From Clostridia bacterium (lineage in GTDB: Bacteria > Bacillota > Clostridia > Christensenellales > Borkfalkiaceae), in contig JAFTPK010000018.1 of assembly GCA_017463325.1 (NCBI GenBank), positions 1-64,000 on the forward strand: 64,000 nt of DNA, read 5' to 3'. Position 1 is the stretch's first letter. The number at the start of each line of letters is the position of its first letter. The translations under genes and the position numbers were made by a program. This document shows, piece by piece, positions 15,597-24,442 of the stretch. The notes beneath the pieces were generated by a model, which was not told where the DNA came from, did not search any database, and saw only the letters and a program-made list of their open reading frames with translations.

Positions 15597-16226
15597 ATGC
15601 GCGTTGATAAAGTGATCGCAAAAGCCGCTGTCAGTACGTTTGCAGCCATTGTCGCACTCTGCGCATTTTTGCTTGCGGCGCTTTGTCTTGGCTTCCCCTC
15701 TACCATGATGAAGCTTACCTACGATCTCGGCCTTGACGGGCTGAGCGTCAAATTTGCTTCCACCGCATACAGCCGTTCGCAAAAGAGCGTGTATTATATC
15801 GCTTATGCAACGGAGGTGGCGATCGGCGCGGACGATTATGAAAACGTCGTAAAGTGCGGAAAAGCCTTTATTGCGGACGAAGAATTTGCGACGTATGCAA
15901 AGGAGCGCAACGCGGCGCTAGTCGACGAAGGGGTAGGCACGTACGAGCAGTACGTCTACGGAAAAATTTGCGTTGCGGAATACCTGCTTGGTGAAAAGGA
16001 AAGCGCGCTCACGGATGCCGCGGCGTATCTTGGCGCAGGATTTCCGACGGGCAATGCGTTGACGGCGTTGCTAGTGGAAACGATCAAAGCGGACGATAAA
16101 GAAACGGCGGCGGCTGTTTTGAGCGTTCTGCAAGAAATCGAAACTCGTATCGAAACGTTGCCCGAGGAGGAGGCGAGAGGCCTTGCCGGGTTGATTTCGG
16201 CGGCGAGGGATTGGATAAACGGATAA
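15597..16226 (+). CDS. Single-pass membrane protein of unknown function
   Basis: About 209 residues from ATG 15597, chosen because GGAGG lies 8 bases upstream within a slightly longer frame. One membrane segment near the N-terminus (STFAAIVALCAFLLAALCLGF) is followed by a helical, alanine-rich extracellular or cytoplasmic part (FASTAYSRSQKSVYYIAYATEVAI, later LLVETIKADDKETAAAVLSVL) that resembles helical-repeat proteins. Not recognised. It is a monocistronic unit: own promoter and a terminator overlapping the stop codon, placed directly upstream of guaB. Confidence 0.65.
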   Translation: MRVDKVIAKAAVSTFAAIVALCAFLLAALCLGFPSTMMKLTYDLGLDGLSVKFASTAYSRSQKSVYYIAYATEVAIGADDYENVVKCGKAFIADEEFATYAKERNAALVDEGVGTYEQYVYGKICVAEYLLGEKESALTDAAAYLGAGFPTGNALTALLVETIKADDKETAAAVLSVLQEIETRIETLPEEEARGLAGLISAARDWING

Positions 16227-16254
16227 CAGCCCAAAGGGGGAATTATCCGTTTTC
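16218..16254 (+). terminator. Terminator overlapping the stop codon of the 15597 gene
   Basis: AACGGATAA / TTATCCGTT stem followed by TTTC; the TAA stop is part of the 5' arm. Confidence 0.65.
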
Positions 16255-16292
16255 ATTTATATAAGGCGAAAAAAATTTGATACCCATTATAA

Positions 16293-17759
<1,467 letters not shown>

Positions 17760-17793
17760 ATCGTTTTAATTTTTATCTTAGGAGAATACACAT

Positions 17794-18777
17794 ATGGAAA
17801 ACATGAAAAGACCTGAAACCATGCAGCGGATCACGACGCCCGCGCTCGCAGAAGCGTTTATTGCGGAGCAGGTAGCGGAAGTTCGTGCGCAGGTAGGCGA
17901 CAAAAAAGTTCTTCTCGCGCTTTCGGGCGGGGTGGACAGCTCGGTAGTGGCGGCACTCTTGATCAAAGCGATCGGCAAGCAGCTCGTTTGCGTGCACGTG
18001 AACCACGGTTTGATGAGAAAGGGCGAAAGCGAACAGGTAATCGAGATCTTTAAAAACGGGCTGGACGCAAATTTGATTTACATTGACGCGACCGACCGTT
18101 TCCTTGATAAGCTCGTCGGCGTGGAAGAGCCTGAAACGAAGAGAAAAATTATCGGCGGGGAATTCGTCCGCGTGTTTGAGGAGGAGGCGAGAAAGCTGGA
18201 AGGCATTTCTTTCCTTGCGCAGGGCACGATCTATCCCGACATCATTGAGAGTAAAGGGGTCAAGGCGCATCATAACGTAGGTGGGCTTCCCGACGATATG
18301 CATTTCGAGGGGCTGGTAGAGCCTGTCAAATTCCTGTATAAAGACGAGGTGAGAGTGGTAGGAAAAGCGCTTGGCTTGCCGGCGGAAATGGTAGATCGGC
18401 AACCCTTCCCCGGTCCCGGGCTTGGGGTACGCTGTACGGGTGCGATCACCCGTGACAGATTGCACGCGCTTCGCGAATCGGACGCTATTTTGCGTGAGGA
18501 ATTCGATAAAGCGGGGCTTACGGCTAAGGTTTGGCAGTTCTTTACGGTCGTTCCCGATTTCCGTTCTACGGGTGTAAGAGAGGGAAAACGTGTGTTTGAC
18601 TGGCCCGTAATTATTCGTGCGGTGAATACGGTGGACGCCATGACGGCTACCGTTCCCGAGATCGAATGGGCGGTTTTGAAAAAGATTACCGACCGTATCC
18701 TTTCGGAGGTAGACGGGGTATGTAGAGTGTTATATGATTTAAGCCCGAAAGCCCCCGCGACGATTGAATGGGAATAA
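17794..18777 (+). CDS. guaA: GMP synthetase, ATP pyrophosphatase subunit only
   Basis: 327 residues covering only the ATP-PPase and dimerisation parts of GuaA; the usual bacterial enzyme has about 510 residues because a glutamine amidotransferase precedes them. The PP-loop SGGVDS is at residues 44-49, followed by HVNHGLMRKGE and the dimer-domain signature FPGPGLGVRCTGAITR, and the end CRVLYDLSPKAPATIEWE. The start is sound: TTAGGAG is 9 bases before ATG and no amidotransferase-like sequence lies upstream. XMP is thus aminated either by free ammonia or with a separately encoded glutaminase subunit, as in archaea. Confidence 0.93.
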   Translation: MENMKRPETMQRITTPALAEAFIAEQVAEVRAQVGDKKVLLALSGGVDSSVVAALLIKAIGKQLVCVHVNHGLMRKGESEQVIEIFKNGLDANLIYIDATDRFLDKLVGVEEPETKRKIIGGEFVRVFEEEARKLEGISFLAQGTIYPDIIESKGVKAHHNVGGLPDDMHFEGLVEPVKFLYKDEVRVVGKALGLPAEMVDRQPFPGPGLGVRCTGAITRDRLHALRESDAILREEFDKAGLTAKVWQFFTVVPDFRSTGVREGKRVFDWPVIIRAVNTVDAMTATVPEIEWAVLKKITDRILSEVDGVCRVLYDLSPKAPATIEWE

Positions 18778-18778
18778 T

Positions 18779-19123
18779 GTGAAACATAGTATGAAATTAC
18801 AGGCCGCGCCGTTTGAGATGATCGGGCGCGGCCAAAAAACAATTGAATTGCGTTTATATGACGAAAAGCGTAAAAAAATTTCCGTAAACGACGAAATAGA
18901 ATTTGTGAGAATGGACGATAATACCGCAACGCTTCGTTGCAGAGTGGTCGCCTTGCACCCGTTTTCTTGCTTTCGGGAATTGTACGAGGCGTTGCCGCTA
19001 TTAAAATGCGGTTATACCCTGCAAGACGTCGAGTCGGCATCGCCAACGGATATGGAAAGGTATTATTCCAAAGCAGAGCAGGAAAAATACGGCGTAGTCG
19101 GGATCGAACTCGTATTACTTTAA
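18779..19123 (+). CDS. ASCH domain protein
   Basis: About 114 residues from a GTG at 18779 placed one base after the guaA stop; the alternative is ATG 18791. The ASCH fold is recognised by KTIELRLYDEKRKKISVNDEIEFVR and the closing YGVVGIELV. ASCH proteins bind RNA or hydrolyse modified nucleosides (for example N4-acetylcytidine) and often carry an IELR motif like that of this group. Position behind guaB-guaA suggests co-transcription but gives no function. Confidence 0.8.
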   Translation: MKHSMKLQAAPFEMIGRGQKTIELRLYDEKRKKISVNDEIEFVRMDDNTATLRCRVVALHPFSCFRELYEALPLLKCGYTLQDVESASPTDMERYYSKAEQEKYGVVGIELVLL

Positions 19124-19126
19124 ATC

Positions 19127-19156
19127 AAAAACGCTTGCTTTGCGGCAAGCGTTTTT
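19127..19156 (+). terminator. Intrinsic terminator of the guaB-guaA-ASCH unit
   Basis: AAAAACGCTTG / CAAGCGTTTTT with loop CTTTGCGG and a T run. Confidence 0.85.
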
Positions 19157-19228
19157 CACATAGGGCGGAAAAGAGCGCATAGAATAAAGTACGGGAAAAA
19201 ATCCCGACACATTCGGAGGAAATTTTTT

Positions 19229-19624
19229 ATGTGCAATTTTTTTAACTGGTTTGGAAGAAACGGCTCTTGCGGTTGCAGCTGTAACGGTACTTGGAATAAC
19301 GGCGGTTGCAACACCTGTTCGTCGAACGGAACGTACAGTATTCCCGTGAGCGGCAGAGCGATTGTTCGTACGGGTGGAAATTCTTGTTGCGGCAATCAAA
19401 TTACGTTTGTGTTGCGCGGCAATGTGAACGGTGTGACTGGCGGCACCACGATCGGTGTGACTGGCGGCACCACGATCGGTACGACGAACGGCAACGGAAA
19501 CGGCTACGGAAACGGCTACGGAAACGGCTACGGTTACGGCTCTTGCGGTTGTCATTTTGCGACGGGTAACGGCCTTACGGCTACGACCTATCCTTCTTTC
19601 CGTAATTACGGTTACGACGACTAA
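19229..19624 (+). CDS. Repetitive Cys/Gly/Asn-rich small protein, unknown function
   Basis: 131 residues of low complexity. The N-terminal 35 residues are Cys/Asn/Gly-rich (NGSCGCSCNGTWNNGGCNTC), the middle is a hydrophilic beta-like segment (IPVSGRAIVRTGGNSCCGNQ), and the rest is repeats: GVTGGTTI twice and GYGN three times, before SCGCHFATGN. No signal peptide or membrane segment. The codon-level repeats are recent duplications. An AGGAGG-like site (CGGAGGAAA) is upstream and a strong terminator follows, so it is an expressed single-gene unit. It could be a spore-coat or surface structural protein, but that is only a guess from composition. Confidence 0.65.
   Translation: MCNFFNWFGRNGSCGCSCNGTWNNGGCNTCSSNGTYSIPVSGRAIVRTGGNSCCGNQITFVLRGNVNGVTGGTTIGVTGGTTIGTTNGNGNGYGNGYGNGYGYGSCGCHFATGNGLTATTYPSFRNYGYDD
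19430..19477 (+). repeat. 24-bp perfect tandem duplication inside the Cys/Gly/Asn-rich gene
   Basis: Two identical adjacent 24-base copies (19430-19453 and 19454-19477), encoding GVTGGTTI twice. Identity at third positions points to a recent slippage event. Confidence 0.95.
19499..19534 (+). repeat. Three 12-bp tandem repeats in the same gene
   Basis: aacggctacgga at 19499, 19511 and 19523 (last base of the third differs), encoding NGYG three times. Confidence 0.92.
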
Positions 19625-19626
19625 AC

Positions 19627-19654
19627 AAAAAAAGGCGGTGAAAACCGCCTTTTT
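19627..19654 (+). terminator. Intrinsic terminator
   Basis: AAAAAGGCGGT GAAA ACCGCCTTTTT just after the stop codon of the Cys/Gly/Asn-rich gene; symmetrical enough to act also on the convergent gene. Confidence 0.85.
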
Positions 19655-19690
19655 CTATTGCGTTTCTTTAAATAGCAACGGATGGAGCGT

Positions 19691-20359
19691 TTATTTATGC
19701 GGCCGAAATTTGGCGTAAAGATAACTTAAAAACAAAACGAGAAGTAAAAAAAGGAAAATCCAGTAAAAGGATCCGAGATAAAAAGGACGAATGCGCGAAA
19801 AGCCGAAAAAACGGGCGGGGGAACGAAAGTTGAGGAAGAAATAAGGATAGGTTACACCGCGCCCGAAATCGGCGTTTAAGCCCCCTAAAACGCCCGCGAA
19901 TAATAAATAACAAAGCGGCGGCACGACGGGTAGAAAAATTTCCGCGATTTTCAGTTTGAGCGGATAGCGATCAAGCGAATAGTCGAGAATTGCAAGAAGT
20001 GGCGTAACGACGTGGGTTAAGAGGTTGCAAACCGTCCACGGGGTATAGCTCTCGTCGGAAAACGGGGCGAGGAGAAAGCAAAAGATAAGCCCCGTCAGCG
20101 TGATGGAAACGGTAAAGACGTATTTCCAAAGATAAACGCGGCGTACGGCGTAGGGGGAGAGCCGAAAACGGGGAAGAAAAAGTAAGAATAAAAAAACGCC
20201 GCCGATCCAAAGGTTGGATTGCGCCGTGAAATAAAGAAGTCGTTTCGACCAATGCGAATATCCCTCCGTTACGGCACAAAGTAGGCTGAGCAAAACGCCG
20301 AAAATGGCGGTAGCAGGTGTGAGAATACGGACGGTTTTCGCAAAAAATTTTCTTTTCAT
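19691..20359 (-). CDS. Pr6Pr-family (FAR-17a/AIG1-like) six-helix membrane protein
   Basis: About 222 residues from the ATG at 20359 (MKRKFF), with six hydrophobic segments. The family features are the early YFTAQSNLWIG (usually FT.QSN), the paired WTVCNLLTHVVTPLLAILDYSL with a histidine in helix 4, and GVTYPYFFLNF near the end. These fit the Pr6Pr/AIG1-like group, which in animals includes lipid hydrolases with an intramembrane Thr-His pair; in bacteria its role is unknown. A longer frame up to 20410 is less likely. No ribosome site precedes ATG 20359, only a run of TA repeats. Confidence 0.7.
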   Translation of the reverse strand: MKRKFFAKTVRILTPATAIFGVLLSLLCAVTEGYSHWSKRLLYFTAQSNLWIGGVFLFLLFLPRFRLSPYAVRRVYLWKYVFTVSITLTGLIFCFLLAPFSDESYTPWTVCNLLTHVVTPLLAILDYSLDRYPLKLKIAEIFLPVVPPLCYLLFAGVLGGLNADFGRGVTYPYFFLNFRSPARFFGFSRIRPFYLGSFYWIFLFLLLVLFLSYLYAKFRPHK

Positions 20360-20456
20360 ATATATATATATAGTATGTGTAAGGAGAAAGAAATAATCCG
20401 AACCATTCACGGGCGTAAACCCAACGAAAGCGGTATGGAATTAATTCGTGAGAATT

Positions 20457-20546
20457 GTATGTAATCAAGCCAAAGCGGATAATTACATACACAGCGAGCT
20501 GTGATTACATACGCCTACGGCGATTACATACCAAGCCTTCGGCTTG
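20457..20546. repeat. Array of ATTACATAC repeats separated by different small hairpins
   Basis: Three direct copies of ATTACATAC (20482, 20504, 20523) and one inverted copy GTATGTAAT (20457). Between and after them stand short palindromes of different sequence: ACAGC-GA-GCTGT, GCC-TAC-GGC and CAAGCC-TTC-GGCTTG. So the constant element is the 9-mer and the variable element is always self-complementary. It lies between the Pr6Pr gene and the terminator of tRNA-Val, outside any gene. Not a CRISPR array: units are 19 and 22 bases and the spacers are palindromic. Confidence 0.7.
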
Positions 20547-20549
20547 AAT

Positions 20550-20585
20550 AAAAAACCTAAGTTGAGGTTTCAACTTAGGTTTTTT
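20550..20585 (-). terminator. Terminator of tRNA-Val
   Basis: AAAAAACCTAAGTTG / CAACTTAGGTTTTTT with loop AGGTTT, one base beyond the tRNA CCA end on the minus strand. Confidence 0.9.
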
Positions 20586-20586
20586 A

Positions 20587-20663
20587 TGGTGGAGATAGAG
20601 GGGCTCGAACCCACGACCTCATGCATGTGAAGCATGCGCTCTAACCAACTGAGCTATATCTCC
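20587..20663 (-). tRNA. tRNA-Val (anticodon CAC)
   Basis: Full cloverleaf on the minus strand: acceptor GGAGATA/TATCTCC, D-stem GCTC/GAGC, anticodon stem CATGC/GCATG around loop TTCACAT (anticodon CAC), T-arm GTGGG-TTCGAGC-CCCTC with one T-T mismatch, and an encoded ACCA end. Promoter TTGACA-17-TAGAAT upstream and terminator downstream make it a single-gene unit. Confidence 0.93.
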
Positions 20664-20679
20664 AAATTCAACTATTAGT

Positions 20680-20708
20680 ATTCTACTCTTTTTTTTGGGG
20701 AATGTCAA
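20680..20708 (-). promoter_or_regulatory. Promoter of tRNA-Val
   Basis: Minus strand TTGACA, 17 bases, TAGAAT, about 17 bases from the tRNA 5' end. Confidence 0.75.
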
Positions 20709-20768
20709 TTGTTTTTTAGGTAAAAACGTTACTTTTTTTGCGTTTTCTCGTTTTGTTTTTTCAAACGC

Positions 20769-20797
20769 TTGCTTTTTGTCCAAATTCATTTTATAAT
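20769..20797 (+). promoter_or_regulatory. Promoter of the SGNH hydrolase gene
   Basis: TTGCTT, 17 bases, TATAAT, 27 bases before the ATG at 20825. Confidence 0.75.
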
Positions 20798-20824
20798 AAT
20801 GGTAAGAAAAAATCGGAGGCCGTT

Positions 20825-21883
20825 ATGTACGATTTGGAAACTTATTTATCTCCTGTTTGGGAGGGGAACGTTCTCTCTTATGAAACGATCCTATTCGTCG
20901 GGGAAGAGGACGAAGCGACGCTCCTTTATCCGATTGACGAAATTGTAGGCGTATACGACTACGGACAAGAAAAAATTTACCGCGCGGGACAAGATTACGA
21001 GCTGTTAGAGGGAAAGCTCAAACGAGTTAAAGGCGGCGAAATGCCCTATATTCCCGTGGAGGAATATTATCGGGAAACGCCTGCAAACGTTAGCGTGGCT
21101 GTGGTGGAGGAGCGTTGCAAAGAAGCGCCGTACGGACGGGGATTTTTTGCTTTTGGCGAGGAGGATACTTTTACTAAACGGCAGGTCTGTATTACCTATA
21201 AACACGCCGCGCCTTGGACGGGGAAAAAGCCCGTCGGCAAATCCAAAGTGTTTGCCGCTGCGTTAAAAAAACTTTCTCAAAAAGAGCCGTTTTCTCTTTT
21301 GTTTTACGGCGACAGTATCACGACGGGCTGCAATTCAAGCGGTTTGCCGCAGGGTGGGAACACCCCTCCGCACGCCGAGAGCTTTCCTGTAATGGTATGG
21401 AAAAAGCTGCAAAAAACGTTCGATACGGAAATTGCTTATCACAATACCGCGGTGGGCGGTTGGAATACGAACAACGGATTAGAAAATTTTCAAGAAAAAG
21501 TCCTTTTTTCTAAGCAGGATATGTTGGTACTCGGCTTTGGTATGAACGATGGCGGGAGTGACGTAGGGCAGTACGCGGCACGGATCGAGGAAATGCTCGT
21601 TCGCTTTCACGAGGAAAATCCCTCCTCGCCCGTAGTATTGCTTGCGACCATGCTCCCGAATATCCACAGCAACTGGCTGAGAAACCAGCCCTTGCAAGCG
21701 GCGGCTTTGCTTGCTCTTGAAAAGAAATATCCGTTTGTGGCTGTTGCGGATATGACGGAAATGCACGGCGAACTGTTAAAACGTAAGCGTTATCGGGATA
21801 TGACGGGAAATAACGTCAATCATCCCAACGATTTCCTTGCCCGCGTATATGCGCAAGTTATTTTAAAAACGGTTTTAGGGTAA
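20825..21883 (+). CDS. SGNH/GDSL hydrolase, probable carbohydrate esterase
   Basis: 352 residues from ATG 20825; the longer frame from 20738 covers the promoter. An N-terminal beta domain of about 145 residues precedes an SGNH hydrolase: block I GDSITTGCNSSG with the nucleophile Ser, block II glycine in TAVGGWNT, block III GFGMNDGG with Asn, and block V NHPNDF with the catalytic Asp/His pair. A two-domain layout like this is typical of carbohydrate acetyl esterases (CE2-like or CE3-like). There is no signal peptide, so it acts on internalised sugars or oligosaccharides. The next gene is 21 bases on in the same direction. Confidence 0.88.
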   Translation: MYDLETYLSPVWEGNVLSYETILFVGEEDEATLLYPIDEIVGVYDYGQEKIYRAGQDYELLEGKLKRVKGGEMPYIPVEEYYRETPANVSVAVVEERCKEAPYGRGFFAFGEEDTFTKRQVCITYKHAAPWTGKKPVGKSKVFAAALKKLSQKEPFSLLFYGDSITTGCNSSGLPQGGNTPPHAESFPVMVWKKLQKTFDTEIAYHNTAVGGWNTNNGLENFQEKVLFSKQDMLVLGFGMNDGGSDVGQYAARIEEMLVRFHEENPSSPVVLLATMLPNIHSNWLRNQPLQAAALLALEKKYPFVAVADMTEMHGELLKRKRYRDMTGNNVNHPNDFLARVYAQVILKTVLG

Positions 21884-21904
21884 AAAAAGGAGCATACTAA
21901 AAAT

Positions 21905-22753
21905 ATGGTAGATTGTTTGATCGTCGGAAGCGGTATTGCGGGAATTTCCGCAGCGCTTACCTTACAAGCGAATGGGAGGTCTTTTGAAATTTTCGGGTCT
22001 TCCTCTTTAAGCACGAAAATAGAAAAAGCGGAAATGATCCACAATTATCCCGGTCTTGCGGACGTGAGTGGGAAGCAATTTGTGGCACGATTAAAAGAGC
22101 AGTTAAGCGCCGCCGAAATAGCCGTTAGAGAGGAAACGGTAGGGGGCGTGTACGCAATGAAAGATAAATTTATCGTGCAGGCGGGGCAAAATTCCTACGA
22201 GGGAAAGACGGTCGTTCTTGCGGCGGGTGTCGAAAATGTGAGGCCCATCAAGGGAGAGGAGGAATTTCTTGGCCGCGGCGTGAGCTATTGCGCGACCTGC
22301 GACGGTTTTTTGTACAAGGGAAAAACGCTTGCAATCGTTTGTACGAGCGCCCGTTTTGAGCACGAGATAGAATTTTTGGCGGGGCTTGCCGAAAAGGCGT
22401 ACGTTTTCCCGCTCTATAAGGGTGCAAAAATCGAAGGAAAAAACGTGGAACTTTTAAAAAGGTTGCCGAGCGAAATCGTCGGTGAAAAACGGGTACGGGC
22501 GATCGTCGTTGGGGAAGAGGAAAAAGAGGTGGACGGCGTATTTCTTTTAAAGGAAAGCGTTTCACCCGCGGCGCTTGTCGGCGGTTTGGAGGTGAGCGGC
22601 GGGCACGTCGTGGTAGACAGGCATTGTAAAACGAATCTGAAAGGGCTGTTTGCCGCGGGGGATTGCACGGGGCGTCCCTATCAATACGCAAAAGCTGCGG
22701 GCGAGGGAAACGTTGCGGCGTTTTCCGTCTTGGAGTTTCTGGCAGGCAGGTAA
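21905..22753 (+). CDS. Thioredoxin-reductase-like flavoprotein, probably the ferredoxin-dependent type
   Basis: 282 residues. The FAD-binding GSGIAG is at residues 8-13, the redox pair is Cys129/Cys132 in SYCATCDGF, and the C-terminal FAD segment is LFAAGDCTGRPYQYAKAAGEG. In ordinary thioredoxin reductases the second nucleotide domain has GGGxSA for NADPH; here the equivalent strand reads AIVCTSARFEHEIEFL and has no glycine motif. That loss, together with the Clostridia setting and the slightly short length, matches the known ferredoxin-dependent flavin thioredoxin reductases rather than the NADPH enzymes. This is inferred from the motif. Thioredoxin itself is not in the window. Confidence 0.85.
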   Translation: MVDCLIVGSGIAGISAALTLQANGRSFEIFGSSSLSTKIEKAEMIHNYPGLADVSGKQFVARLKEQLSAAEIAVREETVGGVYAMKDKFIVQAGQNSYEGKTVVLAAGVENVRPIKGEEEFLGRGVSYCATCDGFLYKGKTLAIVCTSARFEHEIEFLAGLAEKAYVFPLYKGAKIEGKNVELLKRLPSEIVGEKRVRAIVVGEEEKEVDGVFLLKESVSPAALVGGLEVSGGHVVVDRHCKTNLKGLFAAGDCTGRPYQYAKAAGEGNVAAFSVLEFLAGR

Positions 22754-22759
22754 TTAGGT

Positions 22760-23992
22760 ATGCGCGAACGGGTGATTTTACATTCCGATTTGAATAATTT
22801 TTTCGCCTCGGTGGAAACCCTTTTAAATCCTGCGTTTCAAGGAAAACCGTTGATTGTTTGCGGTGACCCGAAGGAGCGTAGAGGGGTTGTTCTCGCAAAA
22901 AACGAGGAGGCGAAAAAGTATGGGATACGGACGGCGGAAACGGTGTATTCCGCGTTAAAAAAATGTCCGCACGCGCAAATGACGGAAACCCATTTTGGGG
23001 AATATAAAAAATACTCCCGTTTGGTCAGGGAGATTTACGAGCGGTTTACGGACGTTGTGGAGGAGTGCAGTATCGACGAGTGCTCTTTGGACGTAACAGC
23101 GAGCGTAAAGCTGTTCGGGAACGGGCAGGAGATTGCGGAAAAAATCCGCGCTGCCGTGAAAGAGGAGCTTGGGTTGACGGTTTCGATCGGGGTAAGCTTT
23201 AATAAGTCGTTTGCAAAGCTTGCCTCCGAATTCAAAAAGCCCGACGCTGTTTCCGTTTTGCCCAAGGAAAGCTTTCGCCGAATCGTTTGGCCGCGCCCCG
23301 TTACCGATCTGTTATTCGTAGGCAAATCGACGGCGGAAACCTTGCATAAGCGCGGGATCCGTACGATTGGAGATTTGGCGACGACGGAGGAGGAAACGAT
23401 CATTTCTCTTCTTGGGAAACGAGGTAGGCAGTTACGCATTTGCGCGCGCGGTGAGGACGAGGAGCCTGTGAAAGCGCACGCGGGAAAAGAAGACTTAAAG
23501 TCTATAGGGAATTCCTCGACGCTGCCTTACGACGTCACCTCGCGGGAGGAGATCAAGCGTTGGTTGTACGTACTTAGCGAGAGCGTTGCGGCGCGGCTTC
23601 GCGACGCGGACGTGGGACGGGCGAACACCGTGCATATCGCCGTTCGCGACGGCAATTTTAAAGATTATACCTATCAATGCAAGGTTTCTCCGACGGCACT
23701 TTGTAAGGATATTGCCGAAACGGCGTATGCGTTATTTTGTAAAAATTATTCCTTTGTAGCACCCGTTCGTTTGATAGGAGTTACCGTTTCGGGGTTTGAT
23801 CATCATATCGAGCAGCTTACGATTGAAGAAGGGGTGGACGGCAACGCGGACTATCAAAAGCGGGAACGCGCGGAAAGTGCGGTGGCAAAAATCCGTGAAA
23901 AGTACGGCTATGCAACGCTGCAACGCGGGGTGATCGTACAGGATAAGCGGCTCGACGGATTAGATATTCGCGGAAAAAAGGAAGAAAAATGA
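22760..23992 (+). CDS. dinB: DNA polymerase IV (Y-family)
   Basis: A 410-residue Y-family translesion polymerase. Metal-binding residues are Asp10 in HSDLNNFFASVE and Asp106/Glu107 in CSIDECSLDVT. The steric-gate position is in NNFFASVE. The helix-hairpin-helix segment GIRTIGDLATTEEETIISLLGKRGRQL and the little-finger domain follow. There is no recognisable C-terminal clamp-binding peptide in the last residues (LDGLDIRGKKEEK), although LDGLDI could be a variant. It is 6 bases after the flavoprotein gene. No LexA box is seen because it lacks its own promoter here. Confidence 0.96.
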   Translation: MRERVILHSDLNNFFASVETLLNPAFQGKPLIVCGDPKERRGVVLAKNEEAKKYGIRTAETVYSALKKCPHAQMTETHFGEYKKYSRLVREIYERFTDVVEECSIDECSLDVTASVKLFGNGQEIAEKIRAAVKEELGLTVSIGVSFNKSFAKLASEFKKPDAVSVLPKESFRRIVWPRPVTDLLFVGKSTAETLHKRGIRTIGDLATTEEETIISLLGKRGRQLRICARGEDEEPVKAHAGKEDLKSIGNSSTLPYDVTSREEIKRWLYVLSESVAARLRDADVGRANTVHIAVRDGNFKDYTYQCKVSPTALCKDIAETAYALFCKNYSFVAPVRLIGVTVSGFDHHIEQLTIEEGVDGNADYQKRERAESAVAKIREKYGYATLQRGVIVQDKRLDGLDIRGKKEEK

Positions 23993-24018
23993 ACCCTCCG
24001 TTTTAGAAAACGGAGGGT
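23993..24018. terminator. Hairpin between dinB and the SRP RNA gene
   Basis: ACCCTCCGTTTT / AAAACGGAGGGT right after the dinB stop. It could end dinB on one strand and back up the SRP RNA terminator on the other. Confidence 0.65.
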
Positions 24019-24069
24019 AGTTTACAAAAAAAACTGCGCGATCCTTTTTTGTCAAACGTTACCGAAGCG

Positions 24070-24300
24070 GAAACGCCGCAGGTGACTCCTTCAAAGCTAC
24101 CTTATGGCACACGCAAAGCACCGCTTAGTGCTGCTACGTTCCCGTCCTGACACGGTTCACGGGTTTGCGTTGCATAAGACCTTGCTATCAACGTTCCTTA
24201 CGACGCGCGGCCTTCCATAACGTTTGCCGAGAAAGGCGTTCGGTTCTGATATAGCGGATTTCAGATACAGGGTGCCGCTAACTCCCCACCTACGCGCAGC
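24070..24300 (-). ncRNA. ffs: Signal recognition particle RNA (large bacterial form)
   Basis: Minus strand. The tetraloop helix 8 that binds Ffh is clear: GTCAGGACGGGAACGTAGCAGC (described by parts: GTCAGG, loop GGAA, AGCAGC). The 5' part TAGGTGGGGAGTTAGCGG and CCTGTATCTGAAATCCGCTATATCAG matches the Alu-like domain of Firmicutes scRNAs, and the ends pair (CGCGTAGGTG with CACCTGCGGCG). A promoter TTGCAA-17-TATAAT stands 7 bases upstream. Ends are estimated: about 24300 for the 5' end and near 24070 for the 3' end; a poly-T run at 24025-24032 may mark termination. Confidence 0.88.
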
Positions 24301-24306
24301 CTACTT

Positions 24307-24335
24307 ATTATACAACATTTTCTTTGGCTTTGCAA
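24307..24335 (-). promoter_or_regulatory. Promoter of the SRP RNA
   Basis: Minus strand TTGCAA, 17 bases, TATAAT. Confidence 0.8.
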
Positions 24336-24384
24336 CCGTTTTTAAGTGAAAATTTCGTAAAACTCCCCATTTTAAAAAAAAGCG

Positions 24385-24413
24385 TTGACAAAAACGTGGA
24401 AAAGGGCTATAAT
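24385..24413 (+). promoter_or_regulatory. Consensus promoter of mrp
   Basis: Perfect TTGACA (24385-24390), 17 bases, perfect TATAAT (24408-24413). AAAGGAG follows. Confidence 0.85.
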
Positions 24414-24442
24414 AAAAACGTTATAAAAAAAGGAGAAGTAAT

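Noticed and set aside
20457..20546. CRISPR array
   Set aside because: Repeat is only 9 bases, units are 19-22 bases, and the spacers are palindromes; no cas genes.
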